A stretch of 64,000 nt of DNA. Source: Polyodon spathula (Eukaryota > Chordata > Actinopteri > Acipenseriformes > Polyodontidae). The stretch is from NCBI RefSeq assembly GCF_017654505.1, contig NC_054565.1, positions 6,131,270 through 6,195,269 of the forward strand, read 5' to 3'. Positions 23,066-36,820 of the stretch are shown here, one piece after another; within the stretch, counting starts at the first letter, position 1; each line of letters starts with the position of its first letter. A program made the translations under genes and the position numbers. The notes below the pieces were generated by a model, which had not been told where the DNA came from, ran no database searches, and was given only the letters and a program-made list of their open reading frames with translations.

Positions 23066-23880
23066 ATTATATATTTGATATTTTATTTGCGTTCTATTTG
23101 GTCTAGTGCTACTCCCATCTAGCTCGTAACTAATCATTATTTTATCTACCTGTGTTACTGTCTGGTTATTCATTTATCAAGACAATATCGCTTCATTCCC
23201 CTGTAAAAATATGTTTTCTACACTGACAGCATTGGATTGTCAAGTTGCCAAACTCTTTTGAAAGCTGAACACCGGTATGTGTAATTTATTCAAACAAGCC
23301 AGTGGAGGAATTCTTACTTAATGCTTTAATGTCCTATCTGCAAGATATGCACGCATGTTCCATGTCATTCTCTGCTGTAGTCTGCTTAGTCTATAATTTA
23401 CCTGCTTTCTGATATCCTTCAACCACAGGGGCTGGATCTGAAAATACCCTCTTGAAAGCTACTTACATTTCTGCAGTAGTTTTAGAAGTGACCCCTTGTC
23501 TTAGTTTAGAAGTGTAATTGTTCCTTGCGAGTTTTAGCTCTGAATAATCCTTTCTAGAACCTGAACAAACAATGCATGCCAGAGATACCGTTTTGAAGAT
23601 CTCTTTAATGAGCTGCATTGGGTTTATTGTCGAGCAGGTGGTGAGAGAGATATCAAAGGAGTTGGTAGTTCAGTATCAACCAATGGGTTTCCATCGTGTG
23701 TCCGGTGATGGTTTCTTTCAAATTCTTATAGAAGGCAACAGATGGTTAAATCTGTCATAACATAATAAAGTAAACCAATCCAGAAACCAATGTTTTGTTC
23801 TAAGATAAACATACATTTTTCCAGCTGCCACTGGGTGACAATATGTGTTCCAGCGACTCCCGCACACGAGTCACGCTTAC

Positions 23881-23970
23881 CTGATAAAACGGCGATTCAT
23901 TAACACCTCCTTGCAAACAAGGGTTCTCTAAAGCCTCGAGGAGAAAGCATCTTTAATTTAAAACTGTCAG
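23881..23970 (-). other. Candidate upstream noncoding exon of hcrtr1
   Basis: A perfect minus-strand donor (TATCAG|GTAAGCG) lies at 23875-23880, and the sequence beyond it has no obvious repeat. It would pair with the acceptor at 22445. A second donor-like AAAAG|GTAAGC is at 24582-24587, so the first exon could be elsewhere. Confidence 0.3.
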
Positions 23971-24442
23971 TCCTGGCAATATTGCACTACCCGCTCTTTG
24001 AAGGACGCCCCCAGGGGCAGCAAGCACAAACCCACGCGTTTGCAAGGTAGAACCAGGCATATTATACTACAATCAATGCAGTACAAAATGCGATTCCACC
24101 GTGGGAGAGACGAGACATTCGTATAATTACAGGAGTACTGTTTGTCTCAATCCCTTAAGGTATACAAGGAACTGAGCGGCTCTACAAACCGTTTCCTCTT
24201 AAAATATATTAATAGTATCACGAGGAGGAAACGGACAATTTGGATGACCATATCCAACCCATCAGTAAAATTTAAAAACTGTGTCGATCACCTCGTTACA
24301 AAAATAAGAAAGTTAGCATCAGTTTTATTTGTGTGACACAACCCTTTAAAAAAGGTTCAAATGTAAACTCACTTTTAATTTGTCGATTTTGTTAACTTTA
24401 CACACACGACGACATATTGTCATTTCTTGGGCGTTTTTGGTG

Positions 24443-24475
<33 letters not shown>

Positions 24476-24524
24476 GAACCCCTTCAGCTTGGCTCCCGAA
24501 AAAAACAACGATGGAGCACCGAGA

Positions 24525-24525
24525 C

Positions 24526-24580
<55 letters not shown>
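24525..24580. repeat. (AAT)n microsatellite
   Basis: About 18 AAT units, preceded by a poly(T) run at 24436-24470. Confidence 0.95.
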
Positions 24581-26372
24581 GCTTACCTTTTGTAAACATG
24601 TATGTGCTCTGAAAAGAAAACTACTTGAAGTTAACGATACATTATTTTTCAACTATTTAACTTTAGCTTGTCATCTATAGAAGACAAGTCGGTACACACA
24701 GGAGCAAACATAAATAAATAAAAGAAAAATAGTAATAATAATTTCCCTTCCTCGTTTTTAGAAAGTAATACTTCTTTCTGAAGTTGCCGCAGGTTTCCAC
24801 CAGCAGAGACGGTGAGGTATGGTTCCCTTGCTGTGTCACCTGCAGCGCGCTTTCTGTCCTCTACGTTTATTGTCGAGGAGATATAATATACTGTGTAAGT
24901 CTGAGCATGGGGTTGAAGAGAAAAGGAAACAGCTGTACCATGAGAAAGAAGGAGGGGGTTAGTCCAACATGATGCACCCTGTTTCAAAGTGTTTGTCTCT
25001 AACATGCAGAAATGTAGTCCATCTGCCAAATTATTTTACTCAGAAGATGTGCAGAATATGAAAGACGCTCTTAGGAACAATGCTTCTCTGAATTCTAGAT
25101 CCAGAACACTCATGACACGTGGGTTCGTTAAAAGAACCATTTTTATTTACTGAACATCAACAAAATATGAATATGAATGACAGAAAAGGATTTCATAAAG
25201 ATTCGATTGAGCTAATTGAGCTAATTCCTTAATGTTTCAGATTGAAATCTTATGCAACATGTATTAATTATATTGGGGTATTTATATATTGCCCAAGGCG
25301 ATGGTTACTTTGGTAACTGAAGGGGTATAACATTTCAAACTAAAAAGCGGATAATTATTAAATATTTAATTTTGGTTTTATTGGATTACTAGCAGTCTAG
25401 ATGTGCCTCAGTATACGTTTCTGGAATGATCGATAGTTGGTTTCACAAAATACAGCCTGTATACTTTGGCTGCGTTCATTACTCTGAATGAATTACTCAT
25501 TTTCAAATTCTGCATGCGCTCATCCTAATCATCCCGTTTGCCGTGTTACAGATAACTGTGGAAGTTTCATCATCGACACGCAACGAGCCCACAATGTACA
25601 TTACCAGAGCAAAGCATGTCCTTAAAATATGTTCACATATGCAACAAGAAGATAACTTGAGATGCAACAAAGGAACTGCTATTAACCCTTCAATATGTTT
25701 GAACTGGTTTAATTTACTCACGTCTCACCGTGCATTTTCATTAACACCACACTAAACCACCAATTAGCTGCTCCTCTGCAATTGATTCAATAGAGAAGTA
25801 AGCATGGTCTTATGCACAGGATTTACAGCCCTGTTAAGTGTAGAAAAAAAAAAATAACCACGGTGCACTTAGGATCTCCTAAATTATTTATATCTTTTAA
25901 ACATCGCCGTTTTTTCTTCTTTTTATAAATGAAAACTCTAATCTAAAACGCGTTAAACGCAATTCTCTTTCCATAGCCTCCTATTCTCTGGTGGTATTTT
26001 TCATTGCCACGTGCTCTGTCCATGGTGCTGATTTGAGGCTGTTGCGTAACTACTTTTTTTCAATTAGTGGCGGAATGGCCGCTTGCAAACTTTTATCCAG
26101 GAGGTGTGCTTTGCTTTAAGATTTCCCGTGGGTGAACGCTACTGCCAAGTGGAGAAGTTCCGCAATCATTCACAATGCTGAAGGGACATTTAGGCTGCAA
26201 TGTGCTAGAGTGTGTGCTAGATTGGGTGTTAGTATTGATTGGCTATGTACAGACTGGACAGACATAAAGTAATACAGAGTTAGACTCTTTAACCCCATTG
26301 GTTAAAAGAGTCAAATACAAAGATATATTACTAACGGAAATGTAACATAACATTCTTTTAACTGCACACAAA

Positions 26373-26373
26373 G

Positions 26374-26444
<71 letters not shown>
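26373..26444. repeat. (AAT)n microsatellite
   Basis: About 24 perfect AAT units. Confidence 0.96.
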
Positions 26445-26445
<1 letters not shown>

Positions 26446-28029
26446 GAACCCAACTCAATCAAAGACTACCGAATCCTTGAGCTGTGTGTCTTCTCGATTT
26501 GCAGGAATCACCATGCTGGTTCGAAATTCAAACCGAGATACACAATTGCATTCACAAGCATATACAAAACACTCTCTTATACAGAGCTCTGCTCTCTGCC
26601 ACAGTCACACCTCTACTGACTCCAGTCTGTGGATCTGCCTGCTTATATACAGTACCTGCCCATGCATCACATGACCCATTTGGGCAGGTCAAAAATCAAA
26701 CAAAAAACATTGAAACATAAAATAACCAGTCAATATACATATATGCATATGGATGTATGCAAGTAAATTAGCGTGTTTTTATATAAATGCTTTTTTATAT
26801 TCACAAAGTTTAGTGCATTTTAAACCAACAATATCACAAAAACAATCATTCAAAGAAAACTAAAACAAAATACACCATGCATCCACAATCTTCTTTGAAT
26901 CCCTCAGCAATGCTCTCTACCGACAAGAAACAACAAGGGAATTGACTTATTAAAGAAATATGTTATAGCAAACATTTCCTCTTTGTTTGGGTAGTGGTCC
27001 TGTGACCCCCAAACACAAACACAGACTCAAACAGAAACCCAAGAACAGATGGAGATAAATATGTTTCTAAAAATGATTAATACTGAAATAATTCACCATT
27101 TGCATGGCTTCCTTATATTCTAACAACAGAACATAAAGGAAGAATGTTGCTGTTTTGTCTGTATTTCACTGAAGTGTGTACACGTAAATGGGTTAAGAAT
27201 GGAAAAGGAATGAAATGCACTTGCAACAAATAAAATGATAATTTATATAATTAACCCAGTGTACGTTTTACACACCAACGTGTGTCTATAATAATAAAAC
27301 AAAACTGGAATTTGCTTTACAATGTGACATTTTAAAAAGGACCAGAAATATGATTTGCAGCAGTCTCTCGCTCCCAATCCCTTTACACCTGTCTGCTTTG
27401 ACTGTTCTATTTTCTCTCCAGTACTCATGTTGATTATCCCCTGACAGTTGCAAATCTAAAAGTGAAAGCTGCCTAGTGCCAGCAGCTTTCCAGATACCTC
27501 GAGTGTCTTTGTTTGACTGCAGTAAGATCCCCCCCCTCCTACTGCAGAAAACTCCTTGTATTCCTGTTCATTGCCACATAGACTCTGCAATGTTGAGGGT
27601 AACTTGTGTCACCCCTTCAACCCCGCTGACCTGTATAGAGTCCTTGTATTCCTGTTCATTGCTAGAGATCAGAACATGCAGAAATCTGTATGGACTAAAA
27701 GGGCAATGTTGAATGGGTAACTTACTAACTGACATTACAAACAAGACAATGGGCCATATTTTGAAAATATAGTCCCATGCAGCACACTTTCCTCAAGTAA
27801 CTGAATTTTCATTTAAATGGATTAAAAGGCGGCTTTTATAAAACATGCTTTGAATACAATCTCAGTTGACAGGTAGCTGGGGTCTTGAAAATTGCAAACG
27901 TGCAATTCAGTCCCTCGTGGGAGGACTGAAGTATTAGCTTTTGTCGTCAACCTGCACGCTTGTCTGAAATGTGGATGTGTCCACTAGGACCCCAGGTCTC
28001 CAACAGCCACCAGGATGAACCTACATTCA

Positions 28030-28227
28030 GTCACCCACCCCCCGTCTAGAATTGAAAAGTCGACTGAGTTTAAAGGCTTCTTTTTCTGTTGACAAACCGC
28101 TGAGCTTCTTTGACCCGCTGTGAGATCTTGGTGGGGTTGCTTGACCTTCTTGAGTCATGTTTCTACTGTCTGGAGGAGTCAAATCGATCAAAACGCGGCT
28201 GGAAGTTATTCCAGAATCTGACTCAAG
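28030..28227 (-). CDS. Orphan terminal exon candidate
   Basis: On the minus strand an excellent acceptor (TTTTTTTCCGCAG) opens a 65-codon frame beginning LESDSGITSSRVLIDLTPPD and ending NSRRGVGD before a stop. The composition (Ser, Pro, charged) fits a disordered C-terminal tail. I recognise no family and see no partner exon to its right, so this may be a chance frame. It would lie between hcrtr1 and kcnq4, on the same strand as both. Confidence 0.2.
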
Positions 28228-31074
28228 CTGCGGAAAAAAAAGGAGACACGTTGACTGTTGTCTTCCCATAGCATATGTAAAATGGTTTAATCTAAAGGGC
28301 ACAACCTGACAAATCAAAAGATACGGAACAGATCTTCTAACAAAACTCAGAAACGTGCATGGATCCACATACTTGAGAGGTAGAATACATGTGTGAACCC
28401 GCTATAGTATATGTGGAAAATATATTTACGGCTTTTAGAAATCACAACGCATTTTATGTTAAGGGAGGTTAGTGGTAAACAACTCCTGCACCCGCACACT
28501 CACACACAATGTGAATTTCTTCTTCATTTCCTCTTGACAGTCCATCAAAGGGTAAGTGATATTTAAAGAGCTGATGTAAGAAAATTAATCTTTTATTACA
28601 TCAAGGTCACCAATCCCATTAAAGCAATCAGTGGAGTGAGGACAGGTCTAAATCACTGTTAGCGAGCTGAGAAAGCTGAAAGCTGTCATCTGTCTCATTA
28701 TCCCTTACCTTTGGTGAGCACTTGCTGGTACGTGCTTCTGGGCTTATGTTTTATTTAAGGAATTTAATCTGCTGTGTAAATATCACCGCTCAGAGTTTTT
28801 ATTTTGAGTGCTCAATTATTTTACCTCTGATTTTCTCCTCAGTTTTAGAATGTCCAATTATTATTTCGCTTCACCAATTCCCCACACAGCTCAGGAGATT
28901 TGAAGGTTCAGTGGGCGTCCTCCGATCCCACGACTGAGCCAGACTTCCTCTCCTGCACCCAGGAACTCGAGAGCAGATTTCAGCAAGCTACCGAGGAGGG
29001 GAAACAGTCCCCAAAGGTTTTGTCTCCCTAACCCAGCGAAGACTGGTGATTTAACGTTACTAAATTAAAAAAATAAATAAATATGTGCAACCATGCAAAG
29101 TTTCGCAGTCCTTAATAAAACAGTAATGTTAAGTCTGTCGTTGATTAAATGTCATGAGACATTGAAGATGGTTTTGCACTTTGTGTGAAATAATGTTGTG
29201 TAACTAGAGCTCAGGGCAGACAAGTAGAAGGGACAAAGGAACCACTGACACGGGGAAAATAAAATGCTGGGGAATGGATTTCTATTTGCTGAACATGATG
29301 TAAAATGTAATGCAGCCATACCATTTAGGATCTTATCAAATCTCTGAGGCTAAGAAAGGCTGAGCTTTTTGAGTCTTTAGATTCCCTTAAACAAGTTACT
29401 GAGGCTTGTGATGCAGCTGGGAGCCAGAGCTTCCATTTGAGATTGCTAATCCTCTTGAACTATGGGGTTTTAGCAAAGTTATCGCCCCTTCATTCAGAGT
29501 GCACGCTCCTGCTTGTCAGGAAAACAGTGAACGTCATGCATTTGCACTGACAATGAATGCTAACACAATCGTCTTTTATCTGTGCTATATTAATAATTCA
29601 TTGATTTTTCTTAAGAGTATGCCCCAGTGTTATATTAAGAAGAGGGCAGACTAAAACTAAGCTGTGTAATTCATTCCATGTAAGACATTAATTACATTCA
29701 TTGTTTTACATTTATATGGGAATTTCTTCTTGCAATAAATAGGATGTTAATTAAAGGGTGGATCAAACTCTTTGAACTCTTGTTTAATATGAATCATAAA
29801 ATCGTGATTAACTCCTCAATTGTTCATATGAATACATGAATTATCACAAATCATTAAAGTCTAAACATAGGCTAACTTGTAGAAAGCCAAAATGGTTAAA
29901 GCTTTATATGGTAAAGTAGCTGCTCCTTTGAATTTACAGGCAAGCGCATGTTGATTCAGTTGACCTGGCAAGCCTGCATTGTGTATGAGCAGTCAGACAG
30001 CAGGGTCTTTCCAACCAGCATCTTGCAAACTTAATTGCAGTTTGATTTCTTCTTTTGCTGATGTTCTGCAGATGGACATTATAATTGAAAACTTCAGCAA
30101 CTGTCAAGCCAAGTAATAAAAACAACTAAAAGACATCTTTAAGGATTTGCTTTTCGGAATTACATTTCCAGCTGGCTGCTTTTAATACACGTCTCCTCGA
30201 CTGAACTTTGAGTGGAGATCACAAACTTAGTTGTTTTTTTTTCTATTTTGATGCAACAGCTCCTGAGCCATTGCCACCAGTCTTGTTATGTAGAAAAGTA
30301 GAATTAATGGGAAAATAAATCCAATCAGTTACTATCCTCTGCTTTTGCAATAGATAAGTCTGCTTCTCCAGTAAACAACTGAAGAAACTATTAAAACCCC
30401 ATTCAGTCAATTAGAATGAAGCCCAGGTCCATTACATATCCATATGGTGTGCTGGTTTGAATGCACTGCCATTTCCATGATGGACTGGTTGCATCCTAAT
30501 ACCTGGTTCCTGTAACCTGCTGTCTTTCTGCTGCCGCAGAGAATGAGACCCGGCAAGGCTTCCTTTCAGTCCAGCGGTTTTGCTACTCTCAGTTCCCAGC
30601 GGCTGCTGTAGATGGTTATTTATCAAGATCCCTATCAGCAGAAGCATACCTGCTTTGCTAATTGTGTTTCCCAGTGTGTACAGTATTGGTAAAGCCGGCA
30701 GTGTGGATAAGGAGAGGATTTTCTCAATGGGAGGCATGATAGTTTGCATATTGGTCTCAGTAGCAAATCAAATTTGTTATAGTCCTGCAATAGCTCTGTA
30801 CACTGTAGGAGACACTATCCAAAACGCTGGCCTTCTTGATTTAGTTTCTTGTCGTTTTAACTAAGAATTCTGATTGAGCGTTTTGTCATGGACCAATTAA
30901 ACTCCTCCATACACTGAGGAACCAAATTAAAGAAAACCATCATGATAATCCTCTACACAACTCCTGCAGTGCAGGATTTGATAAACTCAGAAGCTGTCTA
31001 TGTGCTTCGCAGCAGGTTGTTGACTCATTGCAACTTGTTCCTCTGTTGCTGATGTATGCATGGAAAACTGACTG

Positions 31075-31145
31075 TAAAAACAAGAAAAAGAGCCGGCGAC
31101 CTTGCACACCGCCAGCGAGCATCTTAACCGCTATGCAAAAGAGCT
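31075..31145 (-). mobile_element. tRNA-derived SINE, copy 4 (reverse orientation)
   Basis: Read on the minus strand it has CTCTTTTGCATAGCGGTTAA followed by GATGCTCGCT, the same A-box block as copy 3 at 52300-52330. The B-box part is degraded and the upstream blocks are missing, so it is a fragment. Confidence 0.65.
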
Positions 31146-31710
31146 GGCAGAACATCAGCACACATGAACCTGTTACATAAGGAATTGACTGAAACGAGAA
31201 CCCGCTCTGTTCCAGAGAAAGATGGATGTGTGTGGCTTAGAAAGATGAATTAGACCCTCAGTGACTGCCCTTGACAGGGTACACACTATTGCAGATGTAT
31301 TAAGGCAGGGGTAATTGCAAACCCACCACCTGGTGAGATTCATTTCTCATCTGCAAAGAAGAGCTCATAAGTAGCTCCTGAGCCTTTGCAATTCATTGAG
31401 TAGGTAAACACTGCAGGCTTATCCTCTTCCATGGGCTCATTCCAGTGCCCAGATATAAAACACACATGCTGGTCATGAGAACTTCTTATTGCACGGAGGA
31501 TGCCTGTAATGCCCAAGATTCCCTGTCTGAGAAAGTTTGTGATCCCGAATCAAAATTCTTCTAGCTGATTCACTGAAAAGGGCTTCTAGTGTAAGTGTTT
31601 GTCGTTGAACTTACTATGTTTCCTTCAGTATTTCTAAACCGAGCACAAATTTGTTTTTGTTTACTATTAATTGATGTGCTGTCCCTGTAACTTGCATTTT
31701 GAAAGAACAT

Positions 31711-31713
<3 letters not shown>

Positions 31714-31774
<61 letters not shown>
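31714..31774. repeat. (TA)n microsatellite
   Basis: About 30 TA units. Confidence 0.96.
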
Positions 31775-31778
<4 letters not shown>

Positions 31779-34700
31779 CTCCTAGTCCAAACTGAACCTG
31801 CTGTTCCAATTAGTCAGTGTTGACAAATTCTCAATGCAAGTGCTTTAATGCTGGAGCATACAGTATATCTCAGCCTTACAGCAACGTCCCACTGTGCACC
31901 CTTAGTGGTCTTAGATTGGTCTTTTCCGCTAGAGAGGGGCTTGTTAAAATGCACTTAGACTTGGATCATTTTGATTGTGCAATGAAACTTTCAAAAGTTA
32001 GCTTTCAGCAAAAAAAAAAAAAAAAAAAAAAAAGGGAGTCTAAGCACAGTCGTTGTCACTGTGCAAATCGGTCACACAAGCTCTGGAGACTAATTAAATA
32101 AGCTACTAAAGAGAGCAGAGGCTGAATCTTTGCTAGAAACATAGAATGTTTTTTTAATAGCAGGGTCAGAACAAGCCTAATGTGTTCCAGGTAAAGACTT
32201 GTTACGGTTACACATTTTCGTCCGGTAGAATGCCCTTTGTGGAGGCTCATTTCCATGCCGGTTTCTCAGTAGACTAGTTGGAGGTATCGATCCACAGCAG
32301 ATTACCTTTTGATCCTATAGTAGCTGGTATCACAACTGCTACTTCTGGAGGTCAAAAATAAAGTTTGGTCTATTTTGATATATAGAGGGTTGCAATCATT
32401 CTTAATGTTACTTGCTGCAATTACTCAAACATTGTTTTAAATATATATATAAAAGTAATTTCAGTTAGAACCGGTCAGGATGAATGCAAACATCTAGGGG
32501 GATGGTAGTGAAGTTCATAAGGAACAAGTGGAAACCATGGTAACAATATCTATAGCCACTTTCAGTGGAGGGCAATCTGAATCCAGCTGCTCTTGGTGAG
32601 AGTAAATGAGGCCATTGCTTAGTGTAATCACATAACTAGGCTTGCTCCTTATCAGCGTTTATTATTCAGGGGGTTATAAAACATTGGAACAAACCCACTC
32701 CCCTTTTACCACTTTTGCTTTCCGATTGCTGTGTTTGGATAGCAGTGCCTACTCCCTGCTCAATCAGGGCATGGCAGCTCAGCTGCTCAGAAACGACTTG
32801 TGAACTTCAAGCGGCCGGCTGCAAAATGAACAGGCGTTCCAACCAAGAAGCCAAGTGAAAAGCGTGCTCTAAAACCTACATATAACCCAACTTCTCAGGC
32901 ACTGTCACCTGACTGGCTGTGCTTTAGAAGCCTACATCTTGGAAAGCACTTTCTGACTGTGATGAAACTATGCATGGGGACTGTGTATTGAATTGCTATC
33001 CTGTGCACCGTGGGTAGAGGTCACGGTGGCACTTGGAATGTTTCCTTTATATTCTTGTCAGGAGGTGTGCATGTTTAAGTGCACTGTTTTCCTTCTGCAA
33101 TTTTGTATTCCGAAGTTGCTGGTCTTTCGCAGGAACGGGCACTCAAACAGAATGCATTGCTGTGAACTGGAGGAGGTGGATTAGAAAGTGACATCAGCTG
33201 ACATGTAGCACAGTGTTTATCAAAAGGACATCAGCACTGAATGTCACTCTGAACAGCTACTGCAATACACAGTCTGATACAAATACTTTACAAATAAATG
33301 TAATAACTCAGTAATTATGCATGTGGCCGTGTAGTTGCAACAACACACTTGGTGAAGTGATGATTATGGGAGAAGAAGCCCCCCCCCCCCCCTCATTAAG
33401 GGGAGTTTAAGGTGGAGGTGGAGGATAGGATTACAACTGGGATTGCCATGGCAACAACCAGGTGAGTTTACCTGAGATTTATATGGCACATGAGGAAGTG
33501 CTCTAAAGAGAGAGAGCAATCATTCAATAATCCCTCCCCTGAATTTGAGCCTCGGCTTCTAAATCACTATGTAACAAAATTACAGTGTAGTTAGGGACTC
33601 TTGATACTCTTAAGAACTTATGCTAATAAATATCTATATTAATTTTCATCACAATTGTATGATCACTCCTCTCTCTCTCTTTATATAAAAATCCAGGCAG
33701 TGTTAAAGGCTACAGTGTATAATGTGCTCAGACAATTAATACTTGCATTATTCATGTAATTTCTGTCATGAGCTACTAACAATATTCTGTGAGATTTTGT
33801 GAGATTGGAGTTTTCCAACCAATTAAAATCACAAGCTGTAACCCAAAGGTTTAATAAGACCTGCAAGCTTGAAAGAAATTCAGCAATCATGCATTATGTA
33901 TTTCCAGAGCCAGCGATACACATAAGGGTCACACAAAAGCTGGCTCAATTGTAATATTTAGCACCAGGATAGTGTAAAATTCTCGTATTCATTCTCTTAA
34001 TTGCTTGTCATCCAATAATGACAGCAATCTGTAATTAATGAAAGAATCCAGGGGTGACCCTGACCTCTCATTTGCATGTCAATGTCCTCAAAAGGAAAGT
34101 GTTCTAAAGGGAGTCGTGCTAATGAGAAGACAATGGATCTGTTATAACTCAACCACCCACTCTTTCTTTAAAACTGTATTTACCCTACTGGTGTTGTGGC
34201 TGATTTAGTGCAAAATGCCTTGCCATGCTTTAGTGGCGTCTCGTCTGCACTGTTGCAACTTCCCTTGTCCTTAACCTTCTTAATATTACCAACACCCCGT
34301 TAGCTAACAGATTCGTTTTCATAAGATAAAGATGCAATACTGCCTTTAATGTATTGCAGCCCTCACTTCATATCAATAAAAAAGACATTAAGTAGAAATG
34401 ATAAGAGGACCAAATCTAATTGTGTAATGTAGGAGTCCATAGCGACTGTGCATTGATTAGACTCCTTTGAGCGTATTATACTGCGACTGCTTTGAACTGA
34501 GTCACCATCTTGCAAATGAGATTGCAGTGACAAACAGCCACAAAACTGGTAGCTTTCAATTGCTTGTGGGTGTGCGGAATTAACATCATCCCAGGGCCGT
34601 TCGTTTCCATATATCTATGCTGTCGGATTTGGGTGGATTTATTAGAATTGGAACAACTGTATAGAGCTGCCTCCGTGTAAGTCTATGACTTAACATAAAC

Positions 34701-36320
34701 TGAGTGATAAAGACCTCTATGAGCCCTTTAAATGCCACCCAATCATGGGCTGGATACTGTTTAACTTTAGGAAGGCTGTCAAGGGTCTTCACCAGAACAA
34801 GTCTTGTGAACAATTACAATGTATGAGAACAATTATTGCTTGGACATACATTACTGCTTGGACATTTTAGTGCATGTGTTCTGGGTTCACTAATTGCCAT
34901 TGACGTCTAATCTCATTGCACTTTGCTGCCTCATTGCATAGTCTAATGATGGGGATGTTATGTGCTTAAATACAAAAAGAAACATGCAGCACTGGCAGTG
35001 GCGATTGTAATTGAATGGGGTCGCTCATCATTATGAGATGTGCCATAGTGATGAGTAATCATCACAGTCGGAATCATACAGTACCCTATAGCTTATGGTA
35101 TAAAGCCATCGTCTTGCTCTTAGTTTAGTTCTCTCTTTTAGAGTGTCCAGAGCAACCAGAATTGTTCCAGGGCTTAAAGGTATGAGTGATGAAGACTGGC
35201 AGTAGAACTATTAGGGTTTGGGGGCACGCAAAAAATATTACCCTAGCCAGTACTGAGTTACACATTAAGAGACATTAAGGGGGAGAGATCAACAGAGAGG
35301 TTGAAAATAGATTCTAAAAGCTTGGCGAGGTATGTATTCAACTCCACTCTATCTCACTTGGACAGGCTAGACTTTGGGAAGATGCTAGAGATTCCTTGTT
35401 TTTTCTCATATCAAGCAATGTTGTATTCGTCAATATCTCTAAACATTATTTGAATTCTCGGTATCTTCAGATGCTTCAGTCTAAACGTGCATTAAGCTGT
35501 GGGTGCGTGTTTGTTTTCGTACTGAAACTTTGACAAGTTTCAGGGAGATATAAAACTAAGCAAGCACTTAGAACTAATTTTTGGCCAATTTCTCTGATTC
35601 TTGAAGCTTTTTACCACAAGATGGAGCAAAATTGAAAGGCAAGATAATGACAGTACTTGAAAACTCTTCGAGAACTCTTAAGCTTTCAGTCCATAGAAAG
35701 CATCTTCATTTTTAAAAAATATATTTGACAGCATGGCTGTGAAGACAATCATTATCAGTCCATTCTTTCTTGTTTGTAACATTTTTTTTTTTTAAATAAT
35801 TTTAGTTTAAGCACTAAACACAATACAATAAACTCACTGACCATCTTACTGTATGAAACTAACTGTATCAAATAGACTTATTGGGGTCTATTTTAATAGT
35901 CTAAATTCTAGTGAGTCTAAGTACGATCTCCAGAAATCTGTACTTAGTTATGGTGTCCAAGTGTTACCATTTGGTTAGCTGGCATAAACAGCTTCAGAAA
36001 CACAGCTTTGTAAGTTCAAATGAAAGCAGTTTTCAGGTTTGAATTTTCCAAATCCCTGTCTGGTAAATAAGCCTGTTTGAGAATCATTACATGAGAATTA
36101 TTTGAAAGATAAGATATTGAACACTCAATAAAGAAAATGCTATGTTCAGTCAGGAAACTCACGTGATAGATTATTTATTAAGACATAGACCAGACAGCAT
36201 TACTGTATTGTAGATATTTTACACTACATTATCTGGCCTGTAGCCTCACCTTTCGAAGTATCCTTGCCGATTAAATAGCTTGCAGATAAGAAGAGAGACT
36301 GACGTATTTCAAAGCACAAA

Positions 36321-36820
36321 NNNNNNNNNNNNNNNNNNNNNNNNNNNNNNNNNNNNNNNNNNNNNNNNNNNNNNNNNNNNNNNNNNNNNNNNNNNNNNNN
36401 NNNNNNNNNNNNNNNNNNNNNNNNNNNNNNNNNNNNNNNNNNNNNNNNNNNNNNNNNNNNNNNNNNNNNNNNNNNNNNNNNNNNNNNNNNNNNNNNNNNN
36501 NNNNNNNNNNNNNNNNNNNNNNNNNNNNNNNNNNNNNNNNNNNNNNNNNNNNNNNNNNNNNNNNNNNNNNNNNNNNNNNNNNNNNNNNNNNNNNNNNNNN
36601 NNNNNNNNNNNNNNNNNNNNNNNNNNNNNNNNNNNNNNNNNNNNNNNNNNNNNNNNNNNNNNNNNNNNNNNNNNNNNNNNNNNNNNNNNNNNNNNNNNNN
36701 NNNNNNNNNNNNNNNNNNNNNNNNNNNNNNNNNNNNNNNNNNNNNNNNNNNNNNNNNNNNNNNNNNNNNNNNNNNNNNNNNNNNNNNNNNNNNNNNNNNN
36801 NNNNNNNNNNNNNNNNNNNN
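36321..36820. other. Assembly gap, 500 N
   Basis: Exactly 500 N. The round number suggests a fixed-size scaffold gap of unknown true length. Confidence 0.99.

Larger units (their letters stand above)
24600..36320. other. Intergenic stretch right of hcrtr1
   Basis: I recognise no gene. The DNA is AT-rich, mostly single-copy in appearance and has few long open frames. Items noted separately are an orphan exon candidate (28030-28227), a reversed SINE (about 31075-31145), TA and AAT runs and two RFX-type X-box motifs (32531 and 33442). The stretch ends at an assembly gap. Confidence 0.55.

Noticed and set aside
28540..28551. Plus-strand 11-base microexon (CTTGACAG, then GGGTAAGTG)
   Set aside because: Acceptor and donor matches this close together occur by chance, and no plus-strand gene is visible nearby.
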